Notes under the pieces: generated by a model
Databases searched by the model: none
The model's input: only the letters and a program-made list of their open reading frames with translations
What the model was told of the DNA's origin: nothing
DNA from: Opitutia bacterium
GTDB lineage: Bacteria; Verrucomicrobiota; Verrucomicrobiia; Opitutales; Opitutaceae
Length of the DNA: 63,137 nt
NCBI GenBank assembly: GCA_016190985.1
Contig: JACPPI010000023.1
Coordinates: 1-63,137, forward strand
Direction of reading: 5' to 3'
Program-made: the position numbers and the translations under genes
In this document: positions 51,521-59,801 of the stretch, piece after piece
Numbering within the stretch: the stretch's first letter is position 1
How the letters are laid out: every line of letters begins with the position of its first letter

Positions 51521-54334
51521 ATGAAATACCCATCGTTCCTGCTGGCGGCGTTGCTCCTCTTCACCCGGCTCATCGCCGCCCCCGGGTTCACCCACGAGAC
51601 CAGCGACCTCGCGGCCGATCCGGCGGCGCGCTTCGGCCAGCTGCCCAACGGTCTGCGCTATGTCGTCTATCCGAACAAGGAGCCGCAGGGCCGCGCCTCG
51701 CTGCGCCTGCTGGTGCTGGCCGGCTCGCTCCACGAGAACGACGACCAGCGCGGCGTCGCGCATTTCCTCGAGCACATGGCCTTCAACGGCAGCACGCACT
51801 ACGCGCCGGGCACGCTGGTCGAATTCTTCCAGCGCATGGGCATGAGCTTCGGCGGCGACACCAACGCCTCCACCAGCTTCGACCAGACCATCTACATGCT
51901 GGAGCTGGCGCACACCGACCCGGCCACGCTGGCCGAGGGCCTGCGGGTGTTCGGCGACTACGCCGGCGGCCTGCTGCTGCTCGACGACGAGATCAACAAG
52001 GAGCGTGGCATCATCATGAGCGAGAAGCGCACCCGCGACAACGTGCAGTTCCGCACCTTCGTGGAGAGCTTCAACTTCATGCTCGGTGACACGCGGCTGC
52101 CCAAGCGCATCCCGATCGGCCTGCCCGAGGTGATCGAGAAGGCCCCGCGCGCCCGCTTCACCGAGTTCTGGGACACCTGGTATCGCCCGGAGAAGATGGC
52201 GGTCGTCGCCGTCGGCGATTTCGACGCCGCGGCGGTCGAGCAGCAGATCGTCGCCGCCTTCACGCCGCTGGTGGCGCGGGCTCCCGCCCGGCCCGAGCCC
52301 GCGCTGGGCGAGCTGCCCAAGGTCGACGGCGTCCGCGCGCATTTCCATGCCGAGACGGAGTCGCCCGCGACCACCGTCAGCCTCACCAGCCAGACGCCGT
52401 TTGTGGACGAGCCCGACAACGCCGCCAACCGCCTCAAGCAGCTGCCGCGCGAGATCGCGGTCGCGATGCTCAACCGCCGTTTCAACGAGCTGGCCAAGAA
52501 GGAGGGCGCGCCCTTCAGCAGCGGCGGCGCCGGCGTGTTCGACGGCTTCCGTTTCTTCCGCCGGGCGGGCGTGAGCCTCACCTGCAAGCCGGAGCAATGG
52601 CCGGCGGCGCTCGCCGTCGCCGAGCAGGAATTGCGCCGCGCGCTGGAGCACGGCTTCCAGCCTGGCGAGCTCAAGGAGGTCGTCGCCACCTTCACCAACA
52701 GCCTGGACCAGGCCGTGAAGACCGCCGCCACCCGCCGCTCCGGCGAGCTCGCCGGCGAAATCGCCAGGAGCATCTCCGATCGCGAGGTGTTCACGCATCC
52801 CACGGCCGAGCGTGCGCTGCTCCAGCCCGCCCTCGACAAGGTCACCGCCGCCGACTGCCTCGCGGCGCTGCGGGCGGCCTTCGCCGCGCCCGGCCGCTAT
52901 GTCATGGTGACCGGCAACGCGACCATCCCCGGCGACGCCGATGCCGCCATCGCCGCGGCCTACGAAAAATCCCGCGCCGTCGCCGTCGCCGCGCCCGCCG
53001 CGCAGGCCGAGGCGGTCTGGGCCTACGCCCACTGGGGCGAGCCGGGCCAGATCGTGAAACGCGAGCACATCGCCGACCTCGACGTGGAACTCGTCAGCTT
53101 CGCCAACGGCGTGAAGCTCAACCTGAAGAAAACCGGCTTCGAGGCCGGCCGCATCCGCGTGGGCGTGCGGGTCGGCAACGGCGCCATCACCGAGCCCGCC
53201 GCGCAGCGCGGGCTCGCGTCCCTCGCCGGCGGCACCTTCGGCGCCGGCGGACTCGGAAAACACAGTGTCGATGAGCTGCGCCGCATCCTCGCCGGCAAAA
53301 ATGTCGGCGCGCAGTTCCAGCCGGCGAACGACGCCTTCAACCTGACCGGCGGCACGACGCCCGGCGACCTGCTCCTGCAACTCCAGCTCATGGCCGCCCA
53401 ACTGACCGACGCCGGCTGGCGCCCCGAGGCGCTGCGCCAGGCGCAGAAGGGCCTGGAGCAGATGTATCTCGGCTTCGAGCACACGGCCAACGGGCCGATG
53501 TCCACCGAGGTGGCCAACCTGCTCGCCGGCGGCGATCCGCGCTTCGGCCTCCCGGCGAAGGAAGTCATGCTGTCGCGCAATCTCACCGAGGCGAAAGCCT
53601 GGCTCGCGCCGCAGCTCGCGCGCGGCGCGCTCGAAGTCTCGGTGGTCGGCGATATCGACATCGAGGCGGCCATCGCCGCCGTGGCGCAGACCCTCGGCGC
53701 CCTGCCGCCCCGCGAGACCAAACCCGCTCTCGCCGAGCTGAAGAAAATCTCCTTCCCGGCCGCGCCGTTCAACAAGAGCTACACCATCGCGTCGGAAATC
53801 CCCAAGGGCAACGTCATGGTCTACTGGCCGACCACCGACGGCCTGGACGTGAAGCGCGCCCGCCGGCTGAACATGCTGGCCAGCGTGCTCAACGACCGCC
53901 TGCGCGTGAAGATCCGCGAGGAGATCGCGGGCACCTACAGCCCCAGCGCCGGCAGCAACGCCAGCGACACCTTCCCCGGCTACGGCTACATCCAGGCCGG
54001 CTGCGTGGTGGACCCGGCGATGGCGGGCAAGATCACCGACCTGATCGTCGCCATCGGCCACGATCTCGCCACCAACGGCGTGACGGACGAGGAACTCAAC
54101 CGCGCGCGCCAGCCCGCGCTGACCGCCGCCAAGGAGTCGCTCCGCACGAACAATTACTGGGGCGGCAACGTGCTGGCCCGCGCGCAGGAAAAGCCCGAGG
54201 TGCTCGGCTGGGCCCGCACCCGCCTCGCCGACCTCGAGGGCATGACGGCGGCGGAGCTCGGCGCGCTGGCGAAATCCTATCTTGGTCTTGAGCACGCCTC
54301 GCGTGTCACCATCCTGCCCGCCACGGGCAAATGA
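51521..54334 (+). CDS. M16-family (pitrilysin/insulinase) zinc peptidase
   Basis: The protein has 937 residues with signal peptide (MKYPSFLLAALLLFTRLIAA). The inverted zinc motif HFLEH is in GVAHFLEHMAFNGSTHY (H81, E84, H85), with downstream ligand E161 in INKERGIIMSEKR. Two M16 core/inactive modules follow, the second beginning near LVSFANGVKLNLKKTGFEAG and VGVRVGNGAITEPAAQRGLA. The C-terminus LGLEHASRVTILPATGK completes a clam-shell peptidase. It degrades peptides in the periplasm. The stop overlaps the next gene's start (ATGA). Confidence 0.92.
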   Translation: MKYPSFLLAALLLFTRLIAAPGFTHETSDLAADPAARFGQLPNGLRYVVYPNKEPQGRASLRLLVLAGSLHENDDQRGVAHFLEHMAFNGSTHYAPGTLVEFFQRMGMSFGGDTNASTSFDQTIYMLELAHTDPATLAEGLRVFGDYAGGLLLLDDEINKERGIIMSEKRTRDNVQFRTFVESFNFMLGDTRLPKRIPIGLPEVIEKAPRARFTEFWDTWYRPEKMAVVAVGDFDAAAVEQQIVAAFTPLVARAPARPEPALGELPKVDGVRAHFHAETESPATTVSLTSQTPFVDEPDNAANRLKQLPREIAVAMLNRRFNELAKKEGAPFSSGGAGVFDGFRFFRRAGVSLTCKPEQWPAALAVAEQELRRALEHGFQPGELKEVVATFTNSLDQAVKTAATRRSGELAGEIARSISDREVFTHPTAERALLQPALDKVTAADCLAALRAAFAAPGRYVMVTGNATIPGDADAAIAAAYEKSRAVAVAAPAAQAEAVWAYAHWGEPGQIVKREHIADLDVELVSFANGVKLNLKKTGFEAGRIRVGVRVGNGAITEPAAQRGLASLAGGTFGAGGLGKHSVDELRRILAGKNVGAQFQPANDAFNLTGGTTPGDLLLQLQLMAAQLTDAGWRPEALRQAQKGLEQMYLGFEHTANGPMSTEVANLLAGGDPRFGLPAKEVMLSRNLTEAKAWLAPQLARGALEVSVVGDIDIEAAIAAVAQTLGALPPRETKPALAELKKISFPAAPFNKSYTIASEIPKGNVMVYWPTTDGLDVKRARRLNMLASVLNDRLRVKIREEIAGTYSPSAGSNASDTFPGYGYIQAGCVVDPAMAGKITDLIVAIGHDLATNGVTDEELNRARQPALTAAKESLRTNNYWGGNVLARAQEKPEVLGWARTRLADLEGMTAAELGALAKSYLGLEHASRVTILPATGK

Positions 54335-55266
54335 ATCCAACTTTCCGTATCTGGCTCTTGGGGGGACTCGCCGCCGCCTGTTGCCTGCCGGGCGTGACGC
54401 CGCCGCTGGCGCTGGGCATCGGCTTGGCGCTGGCGCTCACGGTCGGCAATCCGCGGCCCACCCTGACGGTCAAGGTGCAGCAGTATCTGTTGCAGGCGTC
54501 GGTCGTCGGGCTGGGTTTCGGGCTCAAGCTCGACGCCGTGGGCCGCGCCGGATTGACGGGCACCTGGGCCACGGCGCTGTCGCTCGCGCTGACGGTGCTG
54601 CTGGGCTGGGGCCTCGCCCGGATGCTCAAGGTGGAGCGCATCACCGGCCAGTTGATCACGGCGGGCACGGCGATCTGCGGCGGGAGCGCCATCGCCGCGA
54701 TGGGGCCGGTGCTCGGCGCCAGTCCGCGCGAGATGTCGGTGTCGCTCGGCTGCGTCTTCATCCTCAACGCCGTCGCGCTCTTTGTGTTTCCGGGGATCGG
54801 GCACTGGGCCGGGCTCGCCCCGGTGGATTTCGGCTACTGGGCGGCGCTCGCGATCCATGACACCAGCTCGGTGGTGGGCGCGGCCGCGCGTTACGCCCCG
54901 GAGGCGCTGGCCACGGCGGTGCCGGTCAAGCTGGCGCGGGCGCTGTGGATCCTGCCGCTGGTGGCGCTGGCGGCCATGCTGGCGCGGCGCGACACCCGGC
55001 CGAAGGCGCCGTGGTTCGTGGGCCTGTTCCTGCTGGCCTCGGCGACGGCCACCTACCTGCCCGCCGGGGAGGCGGCGTGGGGCGTCCTCACCGGCGTCGC
55101 GCGGAAAGGCCTGACCGTGACGCTGTTTCTCATCGGCGCCGGGTTGTCGCGCGAGGCCCTGCGCGAAGTGGGCTGGAGGCCGTTCTTGCAGGCGGTCATC
55201 CTCTGGGTCATCGTGTCGGTGGCCTCGCTGGGTGTCGTGCGCTGGTGGGGCGGAACCCATTTATGA
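54331..55266 (+). CDS. YeiH-family putative sulfate/anion exporter
   Basis: The protein has 311 residues and about ten membrane helices, from MNPTFRIWLLGGLAAACCLP. Family motifs (PF03601) are LQASVVGLGFGLKLDAVGRA, GTAICGGSAIAAMGPVLGAS and ALAIHDTSSVVGAAARYAPE. YeiH proteins are suggested sulfate exporters. It overlaps the peptidase before it and the cysteine dioxygenase after it by 4 bp each, so all three are translationally coupled. That context supports removal of sulfur oxyanions formed from cysteine (inference). Confidence 0.88.
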   Translation: MNPTFRIWLLGGLAAACCLPGVTPPLALGIGLALALTVGNPRPTLTVKVQQYLLQASVVGLGFGLKLDAVGRAGLTGTWATALSLALTVLLGWGLARMLKVERITGQLITAGTAICGGSAIAAMGPVLGASPREMSVSLGCVFILNAVALFVFPGIGHWAGLAPVDFGYWAALAIHDTSSVVGAAARYAPEALATAVPVKLARALWILPLVALAAMLARRDTRPKAPWFVGLFLLASATATYLPAGEAAWGVLTGVARKGLTVTLFLIGAGLSREALREVGWRPFLQAVILWVIVSVASLGVVRWWGGTHL

Positions 55267-55817
55267 ACACCCTGACGCAAAATTCCGTGCCGCCCGCGCT
55301 CGGGCCGCTGGTGCGCTACCTCGACCAATTGACCGAACGCGCCTCGCTCGACGAGTTGCGCCGGCTCCTGCGGGAATCGGCGGTCACGCTGGAGGACCTG
55401 CGGGCCTTCGTGCGGTTCGACCCCATGCACTACCGCCGCAACCTCGTGGCCGAGGGCCGGTGGTATAACATGCTGGTGCTTTGCTGGCGCAGCGGGCAGC
55501 GCAGCCCGATCCATGACCACGCGCAGTCGGCCTGCGCCTTCAAGGTGCTGACGGGCGTGTGCAGCGAGACGCCCTATGGTTTCTCGCCCTGCGGCCAGGT
55601 GTATCCCCTGCAGACGACCGACCAGCCGGCCGGCGCGGTCGTGGCCACCCAGGACGCCGACACCCACCAGGTGTCGAACCTCCAACCGGCCGGACACGAC
55701 CTCGTGACGCTGCACATCTACAGCCCGCCGCTGAAGCTGATGCAGAAGTTCTCCATCACCGGGGAAAACTCCGGCCAGTGGTCGGAAGAGGAATACCTGG
55801 GCGGCGCCGGGGTGTAG
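55263..55817 (+). CDS. Cysteine dioxygenase-family protein
   Basis: The protein has 184 residues from MNTLTQNSVPPALGPLVRYL. The cupin metal motif is CWRSGQRSPIHDHAQSACAF (H-x-H), with the third ligand expected in DADTHQVSNLQPAGHDLVTL. A central tract YGFSPCGQVYPLQTTDQPAG and the C-terminal YSPPLKLMQKFSI fit the CDO type I family. It should oxidise cysteine (or a related thiol) to the sulfinate with Fe2+ and O2. It is co-translated with a YeiH exporter, giving a cysteine-to-sulfur-oxyanion pathway end. Confidence 0.85.
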   Translation: MNTLTQNSVPPALGPLVRYLDQLTERASLDELRRLLRESAVTLEDLRAFVRFDPMHYRRNLVAEGRWYNMLVLCWRSGQRSPIHDHAQSACAFKVLTGVCSETPYGFSPCGQVYPLQTTDQPAGAVVATQDADTHQVSNLQPAGHDLVTLHIYSPPLKLMQKFSITGENSGQWSEEEYLGGAGV

Positions 55818-55874
55818 GCGCGCGGGGTCGGCCGCCTCGGCGCGGCTCTTGCTCACCAAGAGGCAGCCAGCCCG

Positions 55875-55907
55875 GATAATTTGTAATCTATTATATTACA
55901 AATTATC
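55875..55907. repeat. Divergent palindrome of the HTH-cassette type
   Basis: Perfect 13-bp arms GATAATTTGTAAT/ATTACAAATTATC surround the centre CTATTAT. The arm is AT-rich, unlike the surroundings. The core CTATTA matches the other cassette palindromes. A weaker symmetrical sequence with TTAATAG lies about 55 bp to the right. The same layout as the 78-bp element at 59177 is suspected. Confidence 0.65.
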
Positions 55908-56109
55908 GGAGGCCCAGCGGGGCGGACCGCGCCCGGCGGCGGGTTTCGGCCGGTGGTAACTTAATAGACTACCAATTTCTGGCGGACCGGCCGGAGGAAA
56001 AAACGCTTTCCATGCGCGGGGCCGGGGCGTTTGCTGGCGCGGCATCCGGATGCGCGCACACCTCATACTCATTGCCAGTTGTTTTTGGACTATTGCCCGT
56101 GTGCCTTGG

Positions 56110-56163
56110 GGTAGGGCGGAGCGGCCCGCTCCGCCGCGGCGCACCGGGCCGGTGCACCCTACC
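56110..56163. repeat. REP-like element, GGTAGGG type
   Basis: GGTAGGG and CCCTACC ends enclose two inner palindromes (GGCGGAGCGG/CCGCTCCGCC type and GCACCGGGCCGGTGC). Confidence 0.75.
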
Positions 56164-56207
56164 GGCGCTATCGCGCCAAAGGCGCAAAGCGCAGGATAAT
56201 TGGCATC

Positions 56208-58091
56208 ATGGGCATCTTGCTGAAACTGATGCCGGCCTCGGCGGCGCGCACGGCGACGGGACTCGCGGTCCTCGGCGCCGTGGCGCTGCTCCCGGCCCTG
56301 GCGCTGAATTCCGCGCCGCCGGCGAACCGCCCGATCAAGGCGCCCACGGGCGGCTACGTTTCGTCGGATTCCTGCCGGTCCTGCCATCCCGGCAACTACG
56401 CGAGCTGGCACGGCTCGTTTCACCGCACCATGACGCAGGTCGCCGACGCCTGGAACATCCCGGCGGCCCTGGACGGTTTCGAGCGATCCTTCGACGGCTG
56501 GGACTACCGGGTTGAGCGGCGCGACGGGAAATATTTCTCGCGCCGGCGTCCGTCGGCCGGGGCGGCGCGCGACTGGCTGGAGCCGCAGCAGATCGTGCTG
56601 CTCACCGGCTCGCACCACCTGCAGATATTCTGGCTGGAGACGGGCGCGGGCCGCACGCTCGTGCAATTTCCCTTCGCCCATCTCGTGGCGGACAAGCTCT
56701 GGGCGCCGGTTGTGCAGACCTTCGTGCTGCCGCCCGACGCCAACAATTTCTACGCCGCCGGCGAGTGGAACGGCGCCTGCATGGACTGCCATGTCACCCA
56801 GGGCCGCTCGCGCTTTGTCGAGGGCGACCGGTTCGACTCGCGGGTCGGCGAGTTTGGCATCTCCTGCGAAGCCTGCCACAGCGAGGGCGCGGAGCACATT
56901 GCGCGGAACCGCAATCCGCTGCGGCGTTATGCGCTCCATCTGGGCGACAGGAAGGACGCGACCATCGCCAACCCCGAGCGCCTGAAAACCGCCGAGGCGA
57001 ACCTCGCCTGCGGCCAGTGCCACAGCGTCTGGGCGTTCAACAACATGGCGGACAAGATCGCGTGGAACCAGGAGGGCGGGAAATTCCGCCCCGGCCAGTC
57101 CGACCTGCAGCAGCGTTTCGTCGTCCGGCCCGACACGCCCGATCACGCGGAGCAGAAAAAGATGATCCATGACGCCAACCCGCATTTCATGGGCGACCGG
57201 TTTTGGGGCGACGGCATGATCCGCGTCACGGGGCGCGAGCTGAACGGCGTGCTCGCCTCACCCTGCGCCCAGGGCGGCGAGTTTTCCTGCCTTTCCTGCC
57301 ACGAGATGCATCCGAAGAATCTGGACGCCGCCGGGCGGAAAGCGTGGGCGAGCGACCAGCTCAAACCCGGCATGGCCGGCGACGCCGCCTGCCTGCAATG
57401 CCATGCGAAGATGCAGGCCGACCTCACGGCGCACTCGCACCACGCCGCGGGCTCGGAGGGCAGCCGCTGCCTGAACTGCCACATGCCGCACACGACCTAC
57501 GGGCTGCTGCGCGGCATCCGCAGCCACCAGGTCTCCTCGCCGACCGTGGCCGAGAGCCAGCAGCACGGCCGGCCCAACGCCTGCAACCTCTGTCATCTCG
57601 ACAAACCCCTCGCGTGGACGGCGGAGAAACTGGCCGCGTGGTATCGCCAGCCGCCGCCGGCGCTGTCGGCCGACGACCGCGAGATCGCCGCCGGCGTCCG
57701 CTGGCTGCTGTCGGGCGACGCCGGCCAGCGCGCGCTCGTCGCCTGGGGCATGGGCTGGGCCCCGGCGCAGCAGGCCGCCGGCCGCGACTGGCTTTACCCC
57801 TTCCTCGCCGCGACGCTCGCCGACCCGTATGCGGCCGTGCGCTTCGACGCCTGGAAATCGCTGCGCACGCTGCCGGGCTTCGGGAATTTCGAATTCGATT
57901 ACACGGCGGACGAGGCCGGGCAAAAGACGTCCGCCGCCGCCGCGCTCCGAAAATGGCAGGACACCGTCCGCCGCGTCGACGCGCTGTATCCGCCGGGAGT
58001 GATCCTCGACGCGCGCGGAAATTTCCGGCAGGATGTCTTTCAACGGCTGCTGAAACAGCGCGACCACAGCCGCATCTTCCTGGCCGAATGA
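56208..58091 (+). CDS. Octaheme c-type cytochrome
   Basis: The protein has 627 residues from MGILLKLMPASAARTATGLA (signal or anchor). Eight CxxCH heme sites occur in order: CRSCH, CMDCH, CEACH, CGQCH, CLSCH, CLQCH, CLNCH and CNLCH. The first is in SDSCRSCHPGNYASWHGSFH, as in cytochrome c554-like and tetratricopeptide multiheme proteins. A C-terminal region of about 130 residues without hemes (LLSGDAGQRALVAWGMGWAP and LYPFLAATLADPYAAVRFDA) resembles HEAT repeats. It transfers electrons in the periplasm; the redox partner and any nitrite, sulfite or other substrate are not readable. A small membrane gene follows 22 bp later. Confidence 0.9.
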   Translation: MGILLKLMPASAARTATGLAVLGAVALLPALALNSAPPANRPIKAPTGGYVSSDSCRSCHPGNYASWHGSFHRTMTQVADAWNIPAALDGFERSFDGWDYRVERRDGKYFSRRRPSAGAARDWLEPQQIVLLTGSHHLQIFWLETGAGRTLVQFPFAHLVADKLWAPVVQTFVLPPDANNFYAAGEWNGACMDCHVTQGRSRFVEGDRFDSRVGEFGISCEACHSEGAEHIARNRNPLRRYALHLGDRKDATIANPERLKTAEANLACGQCHSVWAFNNMADKIAWNQEGGKFRPGQSDLQQRFVVRPDTPDHAEQKKMIHDANPHFMGDRFWGDGMIRVTGRELNGVLASPCAQGGEFSCLSCHEMHPKNLDAAGRKAWASDQLKPGMAGDAACLQCHAKMQADLTAHSHHAAGSEGSRCLNCHMPHTTYGLLRGIRSHQVSSPTVAESQQHGRPNACNLCHLDKPLAWTAEKLAAWYRQPPPALSADDREIAAGVRWLLSGDAGQRALVAWGMGWAPAQQAAGRDWLYPFLAATLADPYAAVRFDAWKSLRTLPGFGNFEFDYTADEAGQKTSAAAALRKWQDTVRRVDALYPPGVILDARGNFRQDVFQRLLKQRDHSRIFLAE

Positions 58092-58113
58092 GTTCCAACC
58101 CCGCACCCCCGAC

Positions 58114-58530
58114 ATGAACAACTCCGACCGACAACTCCGCTTCGGCTGGTGGGCGCTGCTCGCCTGGCTCACGCTCGGCCTCGCGCTGGAGGCGCTGCAC
58201 GGCTTCAAGGCCGGCTGGTATCTCGACGCCGGCCACGAGACGCGGCGCCTGATGTTCACCCTGGCGCACGCGCACGGCACGCTGCTGGCCCTCGTCAGCA
58301 TCGCGGCCGGGCTCACCGGCCGCACAGTCAAGGGCTTCGAGCTGGCCACGCCGGCCGCGCGGTCGCTGCGCTGGGCGGCGCTGCTGCTGCCGGCGGGGTT
58401 TTTCCTCGGGGGCGTGGTGATCCACGACGGCGACCCCGGCCTCGGCATCCTGCTCGTGCCCGTGGGCGCGCTGCTGCTCCTGCACGGCGTGGGGCGCGTG
58501 GCCCGGGATCTGTCCCGGATGAAAGGCTGA
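58114..58530 (+). CDS. Uncharacterised small membrane protein
   Basis: The protein has 138 residues and four hydrophobic segments: FGWWALLAWLTLGLALEALH, LMFTLAHAHGTLLALVSIAA, LRWAALLLPAGFFLGGVVIH and GLGILLVPVGALLLLHGVGR. His residues in membrane positions (HGFKAG, AHAHGT, VVIHDG) could bind heme or metal, which is suggestive beside the octaheme cytochrome but unproven. It is probably in one operon with the genes on both sides. Confidence 0.6.
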   Translation: MNNSDRQLRFGWWALLAWLTLGLALEALHGFKAGWYLDAGHETRRLMFTLAHAHGTLLALVSIAAGLTGRTVKGFELATPAARSLRWAALLLPAGFFLGGVVIHDGDPGLGILLVPVGALLLLHGVGRVARDLSRMKG

Positions 58531-58532
58531 CC

Positions 58533-59183
58533 GTGGCGCCGCCGCTGGATTTTGCCGGACTGGAGCGCCGCTGCCGCGAGAAAATCGCCGTGGTCGGCGG
58601 CGACGCGGCGCATGATCTCGCCCATGTGGAGCGGGTCGTGGGCAACGCGCGGTCACTCGCGGCGGCCGAGGGCGCGCGGCTGGAGGTGGTGCTGCCGGCG
58701 GCGTGGCTGCACGATTGCGTGACGGTGCCGAAGGACTCGCCGCAGCGCGCGGCGGCCGCGCGGCTGGCGGCGGCGCAGGCGGGGGCCTGGCTGGGCGAGT
58801 GGGGCTGGCCCGAGGCGCTGCGGCCCGAGATCGCCCACGCCATCGAGGCGCACAGCTTCAGCGCGGGGATCGCGCCGCGCACGATCGAGGCGCGGGTGGT
58901 GCAGGACGCCGACCGGCTGGACGCGCTCGGGGCGGCGGGGCTGGCGCGCTGCCTGATGCTCGGCGGGGCCATGGGCCGGGCGCTGTATGCGGCGGACGAT
59001 CCGTGGTGCGAACGGCGCGCGCCCGATGACCGCGCGTCGTGCGTCGATCACTTTTATACGAAGCTGCTGAAGCTCGAGGGCACGATGCAGACGGCGGCGG
59101 GCCGGGCCGAGGCGCAGCGGCGCACGGCGTTCCTGCGGAGTTTTCTCGCCCAGTTGCAGCACGAGTCGAGTCGACCAGCCTAA
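58533..59183 (+). CDS. HD-domain phosphohydrolase (YedJ-like)
   Basis: The protein has 216 residues with a GTG start at 58533 (V-A-P-P-L-D-F-A-G-L), 2 bp after the previous stop. HD motifs are HDLAHVERVVGNARSLAAAE and LPAAWLHDCVTVPKDSPQRA (the HD), then AIEAHSFSAGI and VVQDADRLDALGAAGLARCL. It hydrolyses phosphate esters or nucleotides; the exact substrate is not known. The stop codon TAA (59181-59183) lies inside the left arm of the 59177-59254 mini-element, so the native C-terminus may have been altered by its arrival. Confidence 0.85.
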   Translation: MAPPLDFAGLERRCREKIAVVGGDAAHDLAHVERVVGNARSLAAAEGARLEVVLPAAWLHDCVTVPKDSPQRAAAARLAAAQAGAWLGEWGWPEALRPEIAHAIEAHSFSAGIAPRTIEARVVQDADRLDALGAAGLARCLMLGGAMGRALYAADDPWCERRAPDDRASCVDHFYTKLLKLEGTMQTAAGRAEAQRRTAFLRSFLAQLQHESSRPA

Positions 59184-59254
59184 GTCAACTATTAGTTGAC
59201 ATCAACCGTGGGCGCCGGCGCGGAAGGTATGTCAACCAATAGTTGACTTAGGCT
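59177..59254. mobile_element. 78-bp gene-less element with cassette-type palindromic ends
   Basis: The terminal inverted repeats are 26 bp with one mismatch: left AGCCTAAGTCAACTATTAGT then TGACAT; right the complement with CAATA for TAATA. The inner palindromic part GTCAACT-ATT-AGTTGAC is the same type as at cassette B and at 8063-8097. Between the ends lie only 26 bp. It looks like a deletion derivative that lost its HTH gene. Confidence 0.8.
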
Positions 59255-59270
59255 CCGTGATCCCGGCGCC

Positions 59271-59801
59271 TCACTTCCGCAGGGGGACCGTGAGCGTGGC
59301 GTCGTTCAGCGCGAGGGTGAGCTCGGTCGTCGTCAGGCCGGCGATGCGGAGGTAGACGGGCCGGTCCCTGGGGCCGACGGTGATGGCGTCGCCGACCTTG
59401 CTGGCGGTGTTGTTGATGGCGAGGTGGAGCACGCCGTTGCGGGTGATGACGCCGCCCAGTTTCAGGGTGGAGGCATATTTCCGCAGGGTGTCGCTGTCGC
59501 TGAGGTCCGCCGCTTCGGGAACCGGGGCCGTGTCCGGCGATTCGTGCCCCGCCGTCGGATCGCCCGCCACTTCCTTGGGGGCCTGATAAAACGGGTTGGG
59601 CGGATTGGCGGGGAGCGGCGTGGGATGCTGGCGCTGGTCGAGGAGGGCGCCGATGCGGGCCTTGGTCAGGGCGTAGCGGTCGGCGATGCGCCTGGCCTCG
59701 GCCGGGTTGGGGGCGTCGGCGGCAACCAAGGTCGGAGGAAAGAGAACAGAGGACAAAAGACCGAGGGCAAGCAGCGGAAGGCTGGGGCGGCGCGAGTTCA
59801 T
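59271..59801 (-). CDS. PilP-like pilus assembly protein
   Basis: The protein has 176 residues with signal peptide (PLLALGLLSSVLFPPTLVAA). A Pro-rich linker precedes a C-terminal beta domain: LKLGGVITRNGVLHLAINNT, SKVGDAITVGPRDRPVYLRI, AGLTTTELTLALNDATLTVP. The position after PilO with an ATGA overlap and the small beta domain match PilP/GspC-type proteins that link the inner-membrane PilMNO complex to the secretin. No secretin gene follows; the mini-element and a convergent HD gene do. Confidence 0.7.
   Translation of the reverse strand: MNSRRPSLPLLALGLLSSVLFPPTLVAADAPNPAEARRIADRYALTKARIGALLDQRQHPTPLPANPPNPFYQAPKEVAGDPTAGHESPDTAPVPEAADLSDSDTLRKYASTLKLGGVITRNGVLHLAINNTASKVGDAITVGPRDRPVYLRIAGLTTTELTLALNDATLTVPLRK

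Larger units (their letters stand above)
55818..56207. other. 390-bp gene-free region with two repeat classes
   Basis: It contains the divergent palindrome at 55875-55907, a possible degenerate partner around 55952-55977 (GGTGGTAACTTAATAGACTA then CCA), and a double-hairpin REP at 56110-56163. Promoter elements for the cytochrome gene probably lie in the last 40 bp. No ORF is supported. Confidence 0.65.
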
